The position numbers and the translations under genes are program-made. From Solimonas_A sp052035235 (GTDB lineage Bacteria; Pseudomonadota; Gammaproteobacteria; Nevskiales; Nevskiaceae), in assembly GCA_052035235.1 (NCBI GenBank), contig JBPOHT010000010.1, positions 62,001-126,000 on the forward strand: a stretch of 64,000 nucleotides of DNA, written 5' to 3'. Each line of letters opens with the position of its first letter. Within the stretch, counting starts at the first letter, position 1. Under the pieces are notes generated by a model. It was given only the letters and a program-made list of their open reading frames with translations, ran no database searches and was not told where the DNA came from. Of this stretch, positions 24,275 to 31,884 are shown in pieces.

Positions 24275-24685
24275 ATGAACATCCAGCCCTACCTGAGCTT
24301 CGACGGCCACTGCGAAGAAGCCCTCGAGTTCTACAAGAAAGCCGTCGGCGCGCAGGTCGAGATGATCCTGCGCTTCGGCGAAAGCCCGGAGCCCGGCATG
24401 ACCCCGCCCGGCCATGAGAACAAGATCATGCATTGCGCCTTCCGCATCGGCGAGAGCACCCTGCTCGCCTCCGACGGCGAATGCGGTGGCACCACCAAGT
24501 TCGGCGGCATCTCCATGACGCTGAACCTCAAGACCGAGGCCGAGGCGGACCGCTACTTCCAGGCACTGTCCGAAGGCGGCACCGTGACCATGGCGCTGGA
24601 GAAGACCTTCTTCTCGCCGCGTTTCGGCGTGCTGAACGACCGGTTCGGCATCACCTGGATGATCCACGTCGTCGGGGAGGCCTGA
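24275..24685 (+). CDS. VOC family protein, PhnB-like
   Basis: 136 residues, beginning MNIQPYLSFDGHCEEALEFYKKAVGAQ and containing GHENKIMHCAFRIGESTLLASD and FFSPRFGVLNDRFGITWMIHV. This matches the PhnB/YjdN branch of the VOC superfamily (DUF899-like 3-demethylubiquinone methyltransferase-like fold). The real function of these proteins is unknown despite frequent methyltransferase labels. It lies between MAPEG and YCII-3, with 2 bases to the next start. Confidence 0.92.
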   Translation: MNIQPYLSFDGHCEEALEFYKKAVGAQVEMILRFGESPEPGMTPPGHENKIMHCAFRIGESTLLASDGECGGTTKFGGISMTLNLKTEAEADRYFQALSEGGTVTMALEKTFFSPRFGVLNDRFGITWMIHVVGEA

Positions 24686-24687
24686 TC

Positions 24688-25110
24688 ATGCGCTTCATGA
24701 TGCTGATGATCCCCGGCGGCTATGAGACCGCCCCCGCCGGAACCATGCCCGACGCCGCTGCCGTCGAGGCGATGATGAAGTACAACGCCGCGCTGCAGGA
24801 GGCCGGCGTGCTGCTGGCACTGGACGGCCTGCATCCCCCTTCCATGGGTGCCCGGGTATCCTTCAAGGGCGGCAAGCCCAGCGTCACCGACGGCCCCTTC
24901 GCCGAGGCCAAGGAGGTCCTGGGTGGGTACTGGATGATCCAGGTGAAGTCCCGCGAGGAGGCCATCGAGTGGGCCCGGCGCTGCCCCGGCGGCGACAACG
25001 AGGTCATCGAGATCCGCCAGGTGCAGGAGTTCGAGGATTTCCCCGCCGACGTGCAGGAAGCCGCCTCGGATTTCGTCGACATGCAGCAGAAGATCGGCCA
25101 GAAGGCCTGA
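24688..25110 (+). CDS. YCII/DGPF family protein 3
   Basis: 140 residues, the most canonical copy: MRFMMLMIPGGYE start, VTDGPFAEAKEVLGGYWMIQVKS signature and EEAIEWARRCPGGDNEVIEIRQV. Close similarity to YCII-1 across the whole length suggests local duplication. ATG is 2 bases after the VOC stop. Confidence 0.94.
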   Translation: MRFMMLMIPGGYETAPAGTMPDAAAVEAMMKYNAALQEAGVLLALDGLHPPSMGARVSFKGGKPSVTDGPFAEAKEVLGGYWMIQVKSREEAIEWARRCPGGDNEVIEIRQVQEFEDFPADVQEAASDFVDMQQKIGQKA

Positions 25111-25121
25111 AGGGAATCGCC

Positions 25122-25748
25122 ATGCTCAAGAAGATCCTCATCGTCATCGCCGTGCTCATCGCCGGCTGGCTGGTCTACGCCGCCACCCAGCCCGACACCT
25201 TCCGCGTCGAGCGCACCACCCTGGTCAATGCACCGCCCGGGAACATCTATCCGCTGATCGCCGACTTCCACCGCTGGACCGAGTGGTCCCCCTACGAGAA
25301 GCTCGACCCGGCGCTGAAGCGCAGCTACAGCGGCGCCGACAGCGGCCAGGGCGCGATCTACGCCTGGGACGGCAACAAGGACATCGGCGCCGGCCGCATG
25401 GAGATCACCGAGGTCACGCCGCCCAACGGCATCGTCATCAAGCTCGACTTCTTCCGCCCCTTCGAATCGAGCAACGTCGCCGAGTTCACCATGACGCCGG
25501 AGGGCAACGCCACCCGCGTCGCCTGGGCCATGCACGGGCCGGCCAACTACCTGTCGAAGCTGATGGGCACGCTGTTCGACATGGACAAGATGGTCGGCAA
25601 GGACTTCGAGACCGGCCTGGCCACGCTGAAGTCGCTGGCAGAGTCCGCGCCGGCCGAAGCACCCGCCGCGCCAGCCACCGAGTCCCCCGCGGCACCGGCG
25701 GAAATGCCGCAGGACCCGCCCGCGGTGTCCGACGCCTCCCGGTCCTGA
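25122..25748 (+). CDS. Membrane-anchored SRPBCC family protein
   Basis: 208 residues. A single N-terminal helix (ILIVIAVLIAGWLVYAA) anchors or exports the protein. The body is a START/polyketide-cyclase-like SRPBCC domain: FRVERTTLVNAPPGNIYPLIADFHRWTEWSPYEKLDP, then VAWAMHGPANYLSKLMGTLFDMDKMVGKDFETGLATLK. The tail is a low-complexity Ala/Pro/Glu stretch (about 165-208). It belongs to the cluster by spacing (11 bases after YCII-3). Confidence 0.9.
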   Translation: MLKKILIVIAVLIAGWLVYAATQPDTFRVERTTLVNAPPGNIYPLIADFHRWTEWSPYEKLDPALKRSYSGADSGQGAIYAWDGNKDIGAGRMEITEVTPPNGIVIKLDFFRPFESSNVAEFTMTPEGNATRVAWAMHGPANYLSKLMGTLFDMDKMVGKDFETGLATLKSLAESAPAEAPAAPATESPAAPAEMPQDPPAVSDASRS

Positions 25749-25767
25749 TGCCAGCGGAACCCCACCG

Positions 25768-26151
25768 ATGAGAAAATTCCTCTGCCTGGGCTACTACGAC
25801 GCGGAGAAGTTCGCCGCCCTCAGCCCGGAAGCGACGCAGGCCCTGGTCAGCCAGTGCCCGCCGCGCGACGCGCAGTTGCAGGCCACCGGCCGCATGCTCT
25901 TCGCCGCCTCCCTGTCGGAGCCGCAGGACCGCGTCAGCATCCGCCCCCGCAACGGCAAGCCGGTGGTGACCGACGGCCCCTACGCCGAGGCCAAGGAAAT
26001 GGTCGGCGGCCTGTTCCTGATCGAAGCCGCGGATATCACCGAGGCCATCGCCATCGCCTCCAAACACCCGGCGGCGGCGCTGGGCGAAGACGTCGGCTGG
26101 GGCATCGAGATCCTGCCCTTCGATCACTACATTCCCGGCAGGGCTGCGTAG
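25768..26151 (+). CDS. YCII/DGPF family protein 4
   Basis: 127 residues, more diverged: MRKFLCLGYYDAEKFAAL start and VVTDGPYAEAKEMVGGLFLIEAADITEAI signature (DGPY variant). Its stop codon is directly followed by the GTG start of the sigma factor, so the two are almost certainly co-translated. A DGPF protein immediately before the sigma gene is the standard ECF42 arrangement; a partner or sensor role has been suggested but is unproven. Confidence 0.93.
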   Translation: MRKFLCLGYYDAEKFAALSPEATQALVSQCPPRDAQLQATGRMLFAASLSEPQDRVSIRPRNGKPVVTDGPYAEAKEMVGGLFLIEAADITEAIAIASKHPAAALGEDVGWGIEILPFDHYIPGRAA

Positions 26152-27420
26152 GTGAACGACCCGGTCCGCCGCCGCATCGATGCCGTCTGGCGCATGGAAT
26201 CGCCGCGCCTGATCGCCGGCCTCACGCGCCTGCTGCACGACGTCAGCCTGGCCGAGGAGATGGCGCAGGACGCCCTGGTGGCGGCACTGGAGCAATGGCC
26301 CACGGCCGGTGTCCCGGATAACCCGGGCGCCTGGCTGATGGCCACCGCCAAGCACCGCGCCATCGACCGGCTGCGCCACCTCAAGCTCGCCGCGCGCAAG
26401 CACGAGGAACTGGGCCGCGAGCTGCAGGAGGAGGAACTGGCCATGCCCGACTTCGACGCAGAGCTGGACAACGACATCGGCGACGACCTGCTGCGCCTGA
26501 TGTTCATCGCCTGCCACCCGGTGCTGTCCACCGAGGGTCGCGCCGCACTGACGCTGCGCCTGCTGGCCGGCCTCAGCACCGACGAGATCGCCCGCGCCTT
26601 CCTGGTATCGGAACCCACCATGGCGCAACGCATCGTGCGCGCCAAGCGCACCCTCACCGAAGCGCGCGTGCCCTTCGAGGTGCCGCGCGGCACCGAGCTG
26701 GGCGAGCGCCTGGGCTCCGTGCTGGAAGTGATCTACCTGCTGTTCAACGAAGGCTACGCCGCCACCGCCGGCGACGACTGGATGCGCCCCGCGCTGTGCG
26801 AGGAAGCCCTGCGCCTGGGCCGCATCCTCGCCGGCCTGGCGCCGCAGGAGCCGGAAGTGCACGGCCTGGTCTCGCTGATGGAAATCCAGGCCTCGCGCCA
26901 GCACGCCCGCATCGGCCCCAGGGGCGAGCCGGTGCTACTGCTGGAGCAGAACCGCGCGCGCTGGGACCTGCTGCTGATCCGCCGCGGCCTGGACGCCCTC
27001 AAGCGCGTCGAGCAGCTCGGGGGCGGCCTGGGGCCCTACGCGCTGCAGGCCGCCATCGCCGCCTGCCACGCCCGCGCCCGCCAGGCCGAGGACACCGACT
27101 GGGTCCGCATCGCCGCCCTCTACGACGCCCTCTCGCAGCTGATGCCCTCGCCGGTGGTGGATCTCAACCGCGCCGTGGCCGTGTCGATGGCCTACGGCCC
27201 GGCCGCCGGCCTGGAGCTGGTCGACGCCCTGCAGTCCGAAGCCGCCCTGAAGAACTATCACCTGCTGCCCGGCGTGCGCGGCGACCTGCTGTTCAAGCTC
27301 GGCCGCCTGGAGGAAGCACGCACGGAGTTCGAGCGCGCCGCCTCGCTCACACGCAACAGCCGCGAGCGCGAGCTGATGCTGCGGCGTGCGGCCGAGTGCG
27401 ACAGCACGCGTCTGCACTAG
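26152..27420 (+). CDS. ECF RNA polymerase sigma factor, ECF42 group
   Basis: 422 residues, about twice a normal ECF sigma factor. Sigma region 2 is at about 10-75 (LIAGLTRLLHDVSLAEEMAQDALVAALEQWP, then NPGAWLMATAKHRAIDRLRH). Region 4 is at about 125-170 (LTLRLLAGLSTDEIARAFLVSEPTMAQRIVRAKRTL). Then comes the DUF6596 extension (SVLEVIYLLFNEGYAAT, LCEEALRLGRIL) and a TPR-like C-terminus. This long extension and the linkage to DGPF genes define ECF42; no anti-sigma factor gene is present, as expected for the group. GTG start abuts the preceding stop. Confidence 0.95.
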   Translation: MNDPVRRRIDAVWRMESPRLIAGLTRLLHDVSLAEEMAQDALVAALEQWPTAGVPDNPGAWLMATAKHRAIDRLRHLKLAARKHEELGRELQEEELAMPDFDAELDNDIGDDLLRLMFIACHPVLSTEGRAALTLRLLAGLSTDEIARAFLVSEPTMAQRIVRAKRTLTEARVPFEVPRGTELGERLGSVLEVIYLLFNEGYAATAGDDWMRPALCEEALRLGRILAGLAPQEPEVHGLVSLMEIQASRQHARIGPRGEPVLLLEQNRARWDLLLIRRGLDALKRVEQLGGGLGPYALQAAIAACHARARQAEDTDWVRIAALYDALSQLMPSPVVDLNRAVAVSMAYGPAAGLELVDALQSEAALKNYHLLPGVRGDLLFKLGRLEEARTEFERAASLTRNSRERELMLRRAAECDSTRLH

Positions 27421-27477
27421 ATTCATTCTGCAGCGTCTAACCCGGAAATTTCGATTCAGATCGCAACCCTGGAAGAC

Positions 27478-27512
27478 CGTCATACCGGCGAAAGCCGGTA
27501 TCCAGTCCTGCC
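27478..27512. repeat. Dispersed GTCATACCGGC repeat, single arm
   Basis: One arm of the repeat family described at 10499-10582, between the sigma-factor gene and the convergent tetR gene. A short GCGC...GCGC-TTTTTT motif at about 27536-27556 may terminate the sigma operon. Confidence 0.7.
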
Positions 27513-27585
27513 ACGAGCCTCTCTGCCCGGCACTGGCGCAATGCAGGCGCTTTTTTAATCCTGAGCCGCCGAACAAGAACCCGGA

Positions 27586-28209
27586 TTACCGCAGCCCCGC
27601 GGCACGGTCGCGCAGCCCGCCTTCGGCACAGTAGGACACCATGTCGGCCAGGCCGTCAGCCAGCTCCTCGAAGCTCATCGGCGGCGTCGGGTCGGCCAGG
27701 TGGCGGATCACCGTGAAGGTGCCGCCATGGATGTGGATGTAGCCCATGGTCGCCAGGTTCGGCACCTGCATGTACTGCGGGTGGCGCATCACGTACTGCA
27801 TCAGCAGCTCGGTCAGCACCTTGCGCAGCGGCTCCAGCGGGTTGCGCTGCGCAAGGTGCGGCGCATAGCGCACGCACATCAGGTAGCGGCCGTCGTTTTC
27901 CATCAGCAGTTCGCGCAGCTTCAGCAGCAGCGTGCGCACCGCATCGCGGATCGAAAACCGAACAAGTTCGGCAATCAGCGGCTGGATGGTGCTCACCGCG
28001 TCCTGCACCAGGCGCTCGAAGATCGCGTCGTAGACCTGCTCGCGGTTCTCGAAATACTCGTAGAGCGAGCCCACGCCGATGCCCGCCACATCCGCGATCT
28101 TGCGGGTGGTGACGCCCTTGGGGCCCTGCGTGGCCAGCACGATCATCGCCGCCTCCACGATGCTCGCCACCGTGGCCTTGGCCCGCTGCTGCTGGGGTTT
28201 GCGCGGCAT
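27586..28209 (-). CDS. TetR family transcriptional regulator
   Basis: 207 residues. The HTH is at about 10-57 (ATVASIVEAAMIVLATQGPKG, then TTRKIADVAGIGVGSLYEYFENREQVYDAIF), with a classic recognition helix V-G-S-L-Y-E-Y-F. The C-terminal domain (YIHIHGGTFTVIRHLADPTPPMSFEELADGLADMV) looks like those of lipid- or acyl-CoA-responsive TetRs. Divergent from the SDR-diiron-monooxygenase genes, which it probably represses. The open frame continues far upstream but the ATG at 28209 starts the conserved domain. Confidence 0.93.
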   Translation of the reverse strand: MPRKPQQQRAKATVASIVEAAMIVLATQGPKGVTTRKIADVAGIGVGSLYEYFENREQVYDAIFERLVQDAVSTIQPLIAELVRFSIRDAVRTLLLKLRELLMENDGRYLMCVRYAPHLAQRNPLEPLRKVLTELLMQYVMRHPQYMQVPNLATMGYIHIHGGTFTVIRHLADPTPPMSFEELADGLADMVSYCAEGGLRDRAAGLR

Positions 28210-28302
28210 GTAGATCTTCCGAATTGAATCCGAACAAGTGTCGGGAATACTGTGTCCCCCGTCAATTCGCTGCATTGCAGCCAGCAGGATCCGGGAGACA
28301 GC

Positions 28303-29124
28303 ATGCCCAGCAACAAGAGAAGCCGGCAGGCCAAGGCCGTGGTGACCGGGGCCGGCAGCGGCATCGGCCGCGCCTTTGCCCTGGAGATCGCCGCGCGCGG
28401 CGGCCAGGTGGTCTGCGCCGACATCCGCGCCGAGCTCGCCGAGGAAACCGTGCGCCTGATCGGCCGCCTCGGCGGTGCACACGCCCTGGCCTGTGACGTC
28501 AGCCGCCTGGCCGACGTGGAAACCCTGGCCGACGAGTCCGAGCGCCTGCTCGGCGCGCCGGTGGACCTGGTGGTCAACAACGCCGGTGTCGGCATTGGCG
28601 GCAAGCCGGTGGGCGAGATCGGCATCGAGGACTGGCAGTGGACCATGGGAGTCAACCTCTGGGGCGTGATCCACGGCTGCCATGTCTTCGCGCCGCGCCT
28701 GCGCCGGCTCGGCCACGGCGGCATCATCAATGTCGCCTCCGCTGCCAGCTTCGCCGCCGCGCCGCTGATGGGCCCATACAACGTCACCAAGGCCGGCGTG
28801 CTGGCCCTGTCCGAGACCCTGGCCGCCGAGCTCCACGGCAGCGGCATCGCCGTGACCGCGCTCTGCCCCACCTTCGTCAAGACCAACATCGTGCGCGACG
28901 GCCGCATCGCTGACGGCTCCTCGCGCTTCGCCAGCACGCTGATGCGCTGGACCGGCGTCTCCGCCGAGGGCGTCGCCCGCAAGACCCTCAATGCCCTGGA
29001 CCGCGGCGAGCTCTACGTGCTGCCGCAACTCGACGCGCGCCTGGTCTGGCGCAGCAAGCGCCTGGCGCCCGTCACCTACCAGCGCGGCGCGGCCCTGATC
29101 GGCCGCCTCATGAAGCGCGCCTGA
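28303..29124 (+). CDS. Short-chain dehydrogenase/reductase
   Basis: 273 residues: TGAGSGIG at 15-22, NNAG at 92-95, Ser146, Tyr159 and Lys163 (YNVTK). DIRAE after strand 2 indicates an Asp that favours NAD(H). The C-terminal extension after about residue 225 is basic and hydrophobic, as in membrane-associated SDRs acting on lipids. ATG 28303 follows a GGGAG ribosome site. It is first in a three-gene series with the diiron protein (22 bases later) and the flavin monooxygenase. Confidence 0.92.
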   Translation: MPSNKRSRQAKAVVTGAGSGIGRAFALEIAARGGQVVCADIRAELAEETVRLIGRLGGAHALACDVSRLADVETLADESERLLGAPVDLVVNNAGVGIGGKPVGEIGIEDWQWTMGVNLWGVIHGCHVFAPRLRRLGHGGIINVASAASFAAAPLMGPYNVTKAGVLALSETLAAELHGSGIAVTALCPTFVKTNIVRDGRIADGSSRFASTLMRWTGVSAEGVARKTLNALDRGELYVLPQLDARLVWRSKRLAPVTYQRGAALIGRLMKRA

Positions 29125-29146
29125 GCCCACCGACAAGGAATACCCC

Positions 29147-30073
29147 ATGCAACTCGACCTCGACAGGATGCGCGACAAGATCAAGGCCTCGCAGTGGGCC
29201 CTGGCCGACATCGACTGGGACGCCCCCGGCCGCGAGCTGGTCACCGAGGACCCCGATCTCTATCCCAAGCTCAAGGCCTTCATGGCCGACCTGATGTGGA
29301 TCGAGCATGTCGGCGCGCGCGGCTTCGCCGCCATGGCCAAGAAGGCCCCCACCGACACGCTGCGCGAGATCTACACCTACTTCCACGCCGAGGAACAGCG
29401 CCACGCCAACGCCGAGATGGCGCTGATGCAGCGCTGGGGCATGCTCGACGGCGAAGGCCTGCCAGAGCCCAACATCAACATCCGCCTGGTCGTGGAATGG
29501 CTCGACGCCTACGCCGACGACATGCCCCTGTCGGTGCTGGGCTCGGTGATCCCGATGCTGGAGATCGCGCTCGACGGCGCCCTGTGCAAGTTCCTGCTGG
29601 AAACCGTGAAGGACCCGGTCTGCCACGCCGCATTCGAGAAGATCAACGCCGACGAAGCGCGCCACCTGGGCGTCGACTTCCACGTGCTGGAGATGCTCGG
29701 CCACAGCCCGGTCTACCGGCAGACCCTGCAGATGGCCGGCAAGCTGATCGACCCACGCCTGCTGATCGGCATCCTCGCCTACCTGCCGCTGCTCAACCGC
29801 ATGCGCGACAACCTGGTGGAACTGGGCCTGAAAGAAGAACGCCTTTACGAAGCCATCCGCAAGTACAGGCGCGTCGGCGGCACCCCGGGCGGCCTGCGCA
29901 ACCCCTGGTTCCAGCTCATCAGCCGCCACGGCGGCTGGATGGTGAACCGCCGCAACCGCCTCTATCACGTCCCCGTGGATGCCTTGGTGCGCCTGACCGG
30001 CCGCATCCCGCCGCGCCTGCTGCCGCAGGTACCGAGCTGGGTTCATGAGCTGACCTGGAAGCCGACGGCTTGA
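29147..30073 (+). CDS. Ferritin-like diiron protein, putative oxygenase
   Basis: 308 residues. A complete carboxylate-bridged diiron ligand set is visible: Glu53 (WIEHVG), Glu83/His86 (EEQRH), Glu139 (MLEIALDG), Glu170/His173 (DEARH). Such helical-bundle proteins include acyl-ACP desaturases, AurF-type N-oxygenases and alkane/lipid oxygenases. The C-terminal third (from about 225) is basic and amphipathic and might contact membrane. Placement between an SDR and a Baeyer-Villiger-type flavoprotein suggests a hydroxylation, oxidation and lactonisation series. The exact reaction is not deducible. Confidence 0.8.
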   Translation: MQLDLDRMRDKIKASQWALADIDWDAPGRELVTEDPDLYPKLKAFMADLMWIEHVGARGFAAMAKKAPTDTLREIYTYFHAEEQRHANAEMALMQRWGMLDGEGLPEPNINIRLVVEWLDAYADDMPLSVLGSVIPMLEIALDGALCKFLLETVKDPVCHAAFEKINADEARHLGVDFHVLEMLGHSPVYRQTLQMAGKLIDPRLLIGILAYLPLLNRMRDNLVELGLKEERLYEAIRKYRRVGGTPGGLRNPWFQLISRHGGWMVNRRNRLYHVPVDALVRLTGRIPPRLLPQVPSWVHELTWKPTA

Positions 30074-30318
30074 GCGCCACAACTCCCCTCGCCCGCTTGC
30101 GGGAGAGGCGTGTTTGCTTACTGGGGAGTGACTCAATGTCACTCCCCAGCCCGGCAAACACGGGGGAGAGGGGCTGTGAATCCTGCAAGAGTCACAGCCC
30201 CTCTCTCGGCAACTGCTCCATGCGTTGCCCTACCTCGGGCATCCATGCCCTCGCTGCCCTCCGGGCACCCTCTCCCGCAAGCGTGAGAGGGAACAGAAAA
30301 AACCCAACGAACCCCTCC
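30074..30318. repeat. Nested palindromes between the diiron and monooxygenase genes
   Basis: Three structures are seen. CTGGGGAGTGAC/GTCACTCCCCAG (30121-30149, perfect 12-bp stem) sits inside TGTTTGC/GCAAACA (30111-30117 and 30154-30160). A second perfect 14-bp stem, GAGAGGGGCTGTGA/TCACAGCCCCTCTC, is at 30166-30205. A 47-bp block (30207-30253) recurs at 47309-47355 with two mismatches. The region splits an otherwise co-directional gene series and may attenuate or process the transcript. Confidence 0.75.
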
Positions 30319-31827
30319 ATGACCACCCCCGCCCCCGCACGCCGCAACGCCCGCCCGCCCGACTCATCCGTCCTGCACACCTACGAAACCCTGATCGTCG
30401 GCGCCGGCTTCGCCGGGCTCGGCAGTGCCATCCGCCTGCGCCAGGCCGGCATCCGCGACATCGTCATCCTAGAACGCGGCAACGCCGTTGGCGGCACCTG
30501 GCGCGACAACCAGTATCCCGGCGCCGCCTGCGACATTCCCTCCAATCTCTACTCCTACAGCTTCGCCCCGAACCCGGAATGGTCGCGCGCCTACTCCGGC
30601 AGCCGCGAGATCCTGTCCTACGTCGAGGGCCTGGTGCGGCAGTACGAGCTCGTTCCGCTGATCCGCTTCGGCCAGGACGTCATCGAGCTGAGCTTCGACA
30701 AGGCCTCGCGCCGCTGGCTGGCCAAGACCGCCGCCGGGCAAACCTATGGCGCGCGCACCGTGGTGATGGCGCAAGGTCCGCTGTCCAACGCCAGCTTCCC
30801 GGACATGCCGGGCATCGGAAGCTACCAGGGCCACAAGATCCACAGTGCGCGCTGGGACCACGGCTACGACTTCGCCGGCAAGCGCGTCGCCGTGATCGGC
30901 ACCGGCGCCAGCGCCGTCCAGATCATCCCGGAGCTGGTGAAGCAGGCCGGCTTCGTCAAGGTGTTCCAGCGCACGCCGGGCTGGGTGCTGCCGCGCCCGG
31001 ACTACGGCACGCCTGGCTGGATGCGCGCCCTGTTCCGCCGCGCGCCCGCCGCGCAGGCGGCGCTACGCCAGGCGCTGTATGCCGCGCACGAATCCATGGC
31101 CACCGGACTGATCTGGCGCACGCCGGCCAGCCGCCTGCTGGAGCAAGTGGCCCGCGCGCACCTGCGCTCGCAGGTGCCCGACGCCTGGATGCGCCGCCAG
31201 CTGACGCCGGACTACCGCATCGGCTGCAAGCGCGTGCTGGTGTCCAACGACTACTACCCCGCCCTGCGGCAGCCCAACGCCAAGCTTATCACCTGGCCCA
31301 TCGCCACGCTGAGCCCTCGGGGCATCCGCACCGTCGAAGGCGTGGAGCACCAGGCCGACTGCATCGTCTTCGCCACCGGCTTCGACGTCAGCAAGACCGG
31401 CACGCCCTTCCCCGTCCACGGCCTGGGCGGGCGCCTGCTGTCGGAGGATTGGCGGCGCGGCGCGCAGGCCTACCGCAGCGTCAGCGTCGCCGGCTATCCC
31501 AACCTGTTCTTCACCTTCGGCCCCAACTCCGGCCCCGGGCACAACTCCGCGCTGGTCTACATGGAGTCGCAGATCGACTACATCGTGCAGGGCGTGCGAC
31601 TGGTGATCGAGCAGGACCTCAAGTGGCTCGACGTGCAGGAAGGCGCGCAGCAGCGCTACAACGCCGCGATCCAGCGGCGCCTCGCCGGCACCAACTGGAA
31701 CTCCGGCTGCAAGAGCTGGTACCTGACAGAGGACGGTTTCAACGGCAGCATGTATCCCGGCTTCGCCACGCAGTACCGGCTGCAGATGCGCCGGCTGCCG
31801 CAGGGTGACTACAGTCTGGTGCGCTGA
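30319..31827 (+). CDS. Flavin-containing monooxygenase, Baeyer-Villiger type
   Basis: 502 residues. FAD-binding GAGFAG is at 28-33 and the NADPH-binding GTGASA is in the middle (AVIGTGASAVQIIPEL). The fingerprint between them reads YQGHKIHSARWDH, a close variant of FxGxxxHxxxW. VGGTWRDNQYPGAACDIPSNLYSYSF is highly typical of BVMOs acting on ketones and lipids. The ATG at 30319 starts a short linker before the dinucleotide fold. Its natural terminator lay 12 bases past the stop and has been split by the mobile element inserted at 31847. Confidence 0.93.
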   Translation: MTTPAPARRNARPPDSSVLHTYETLIVGAGFAGLGSAIRLRQAGIRDIVILERGNAVGGTWRDNQYPGAACDIPSNLYSYSFAPNPEWSRAYSGSREILSYVEGLVRQYELVPLIRFGQDVIELSFDKASRRWLAKTAAGQTYGARTVVMAQGPLSNASFPDMPGIGSYQGHKIHSARWDHGYDFAGKRVAVIGTGASAVQIIPELVKQAGFVKVFQRTPGWVLPRPDYGTPGWMRALFRRAPAAQAALRQALYAAHESMATGLIWRTPASRLLEQVARAHLRSQVPDAWMRRQLTPDYRIGCKRVLVSNDYYPALRQPNAKLITWPIATLSPRGIRTVEGVEHQADCIVFATGFDVSKTGTPFPVHGLGGRLLSEDWRRGAQAYRSVSVAGYPNLFFTFGPNSGPGHNSALVYMESQIDYIVQGVRLVIEQDLKWLDVQEGAQQRYNAAIQRRLAGTNWNSGCKSWYLTEDGFNGSMYPGFATQYRLQMRRLPQGDYSLVR

Positions 31828-31838
31828 GCAGGCAGGCC

Positions 31839-31846
31839 AAAAAAAA
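31839..31846. repeat. Left target-site duplication (A8)
   Basis: Eight A residues directly abut the left terminal inverted repeat; a matching A-run starts at 42405 on the other side. ISL3-family insertions are known to create 8-bp duplications in AT-rich targets. Homopolymer sequence makes the exact frame ambiguous by one base. Confidence 0.8.
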
Positions 31847-31872
31847 GGCTATTTGCAAAAGGTGGTTGAAGC
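31847..31872 (+). repeat. Left terminal inverted repeat (26 bp)
   Basis: Begins GGCTATTTGCAAAAGG and ends TGGTTGAAGC. It matches the reverse complement of 42379-42404 at 23 of 26 positions (differences at positions 6, 7 and 15). It lies 12 bases past the transposase stop codon. Confidence 0.9.
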
Positions 31873-31884
31873 AGGGGATACCCG

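Noticed and set aside
27536..27556. GCGC hairpin followed by T6 as a terminator of the ECF42 operon
   Set aside because: The stem is only about 4 bp; the T-run is suggestive but the structure is too weak to list as a feature.
28209..28303. TetR operator between the TetR gene and the SDR gene
   Set aside because: TTCCGA...TCGGGAA is the best inverted pair, but it needs an insertion and a long spacer; too weak to list.
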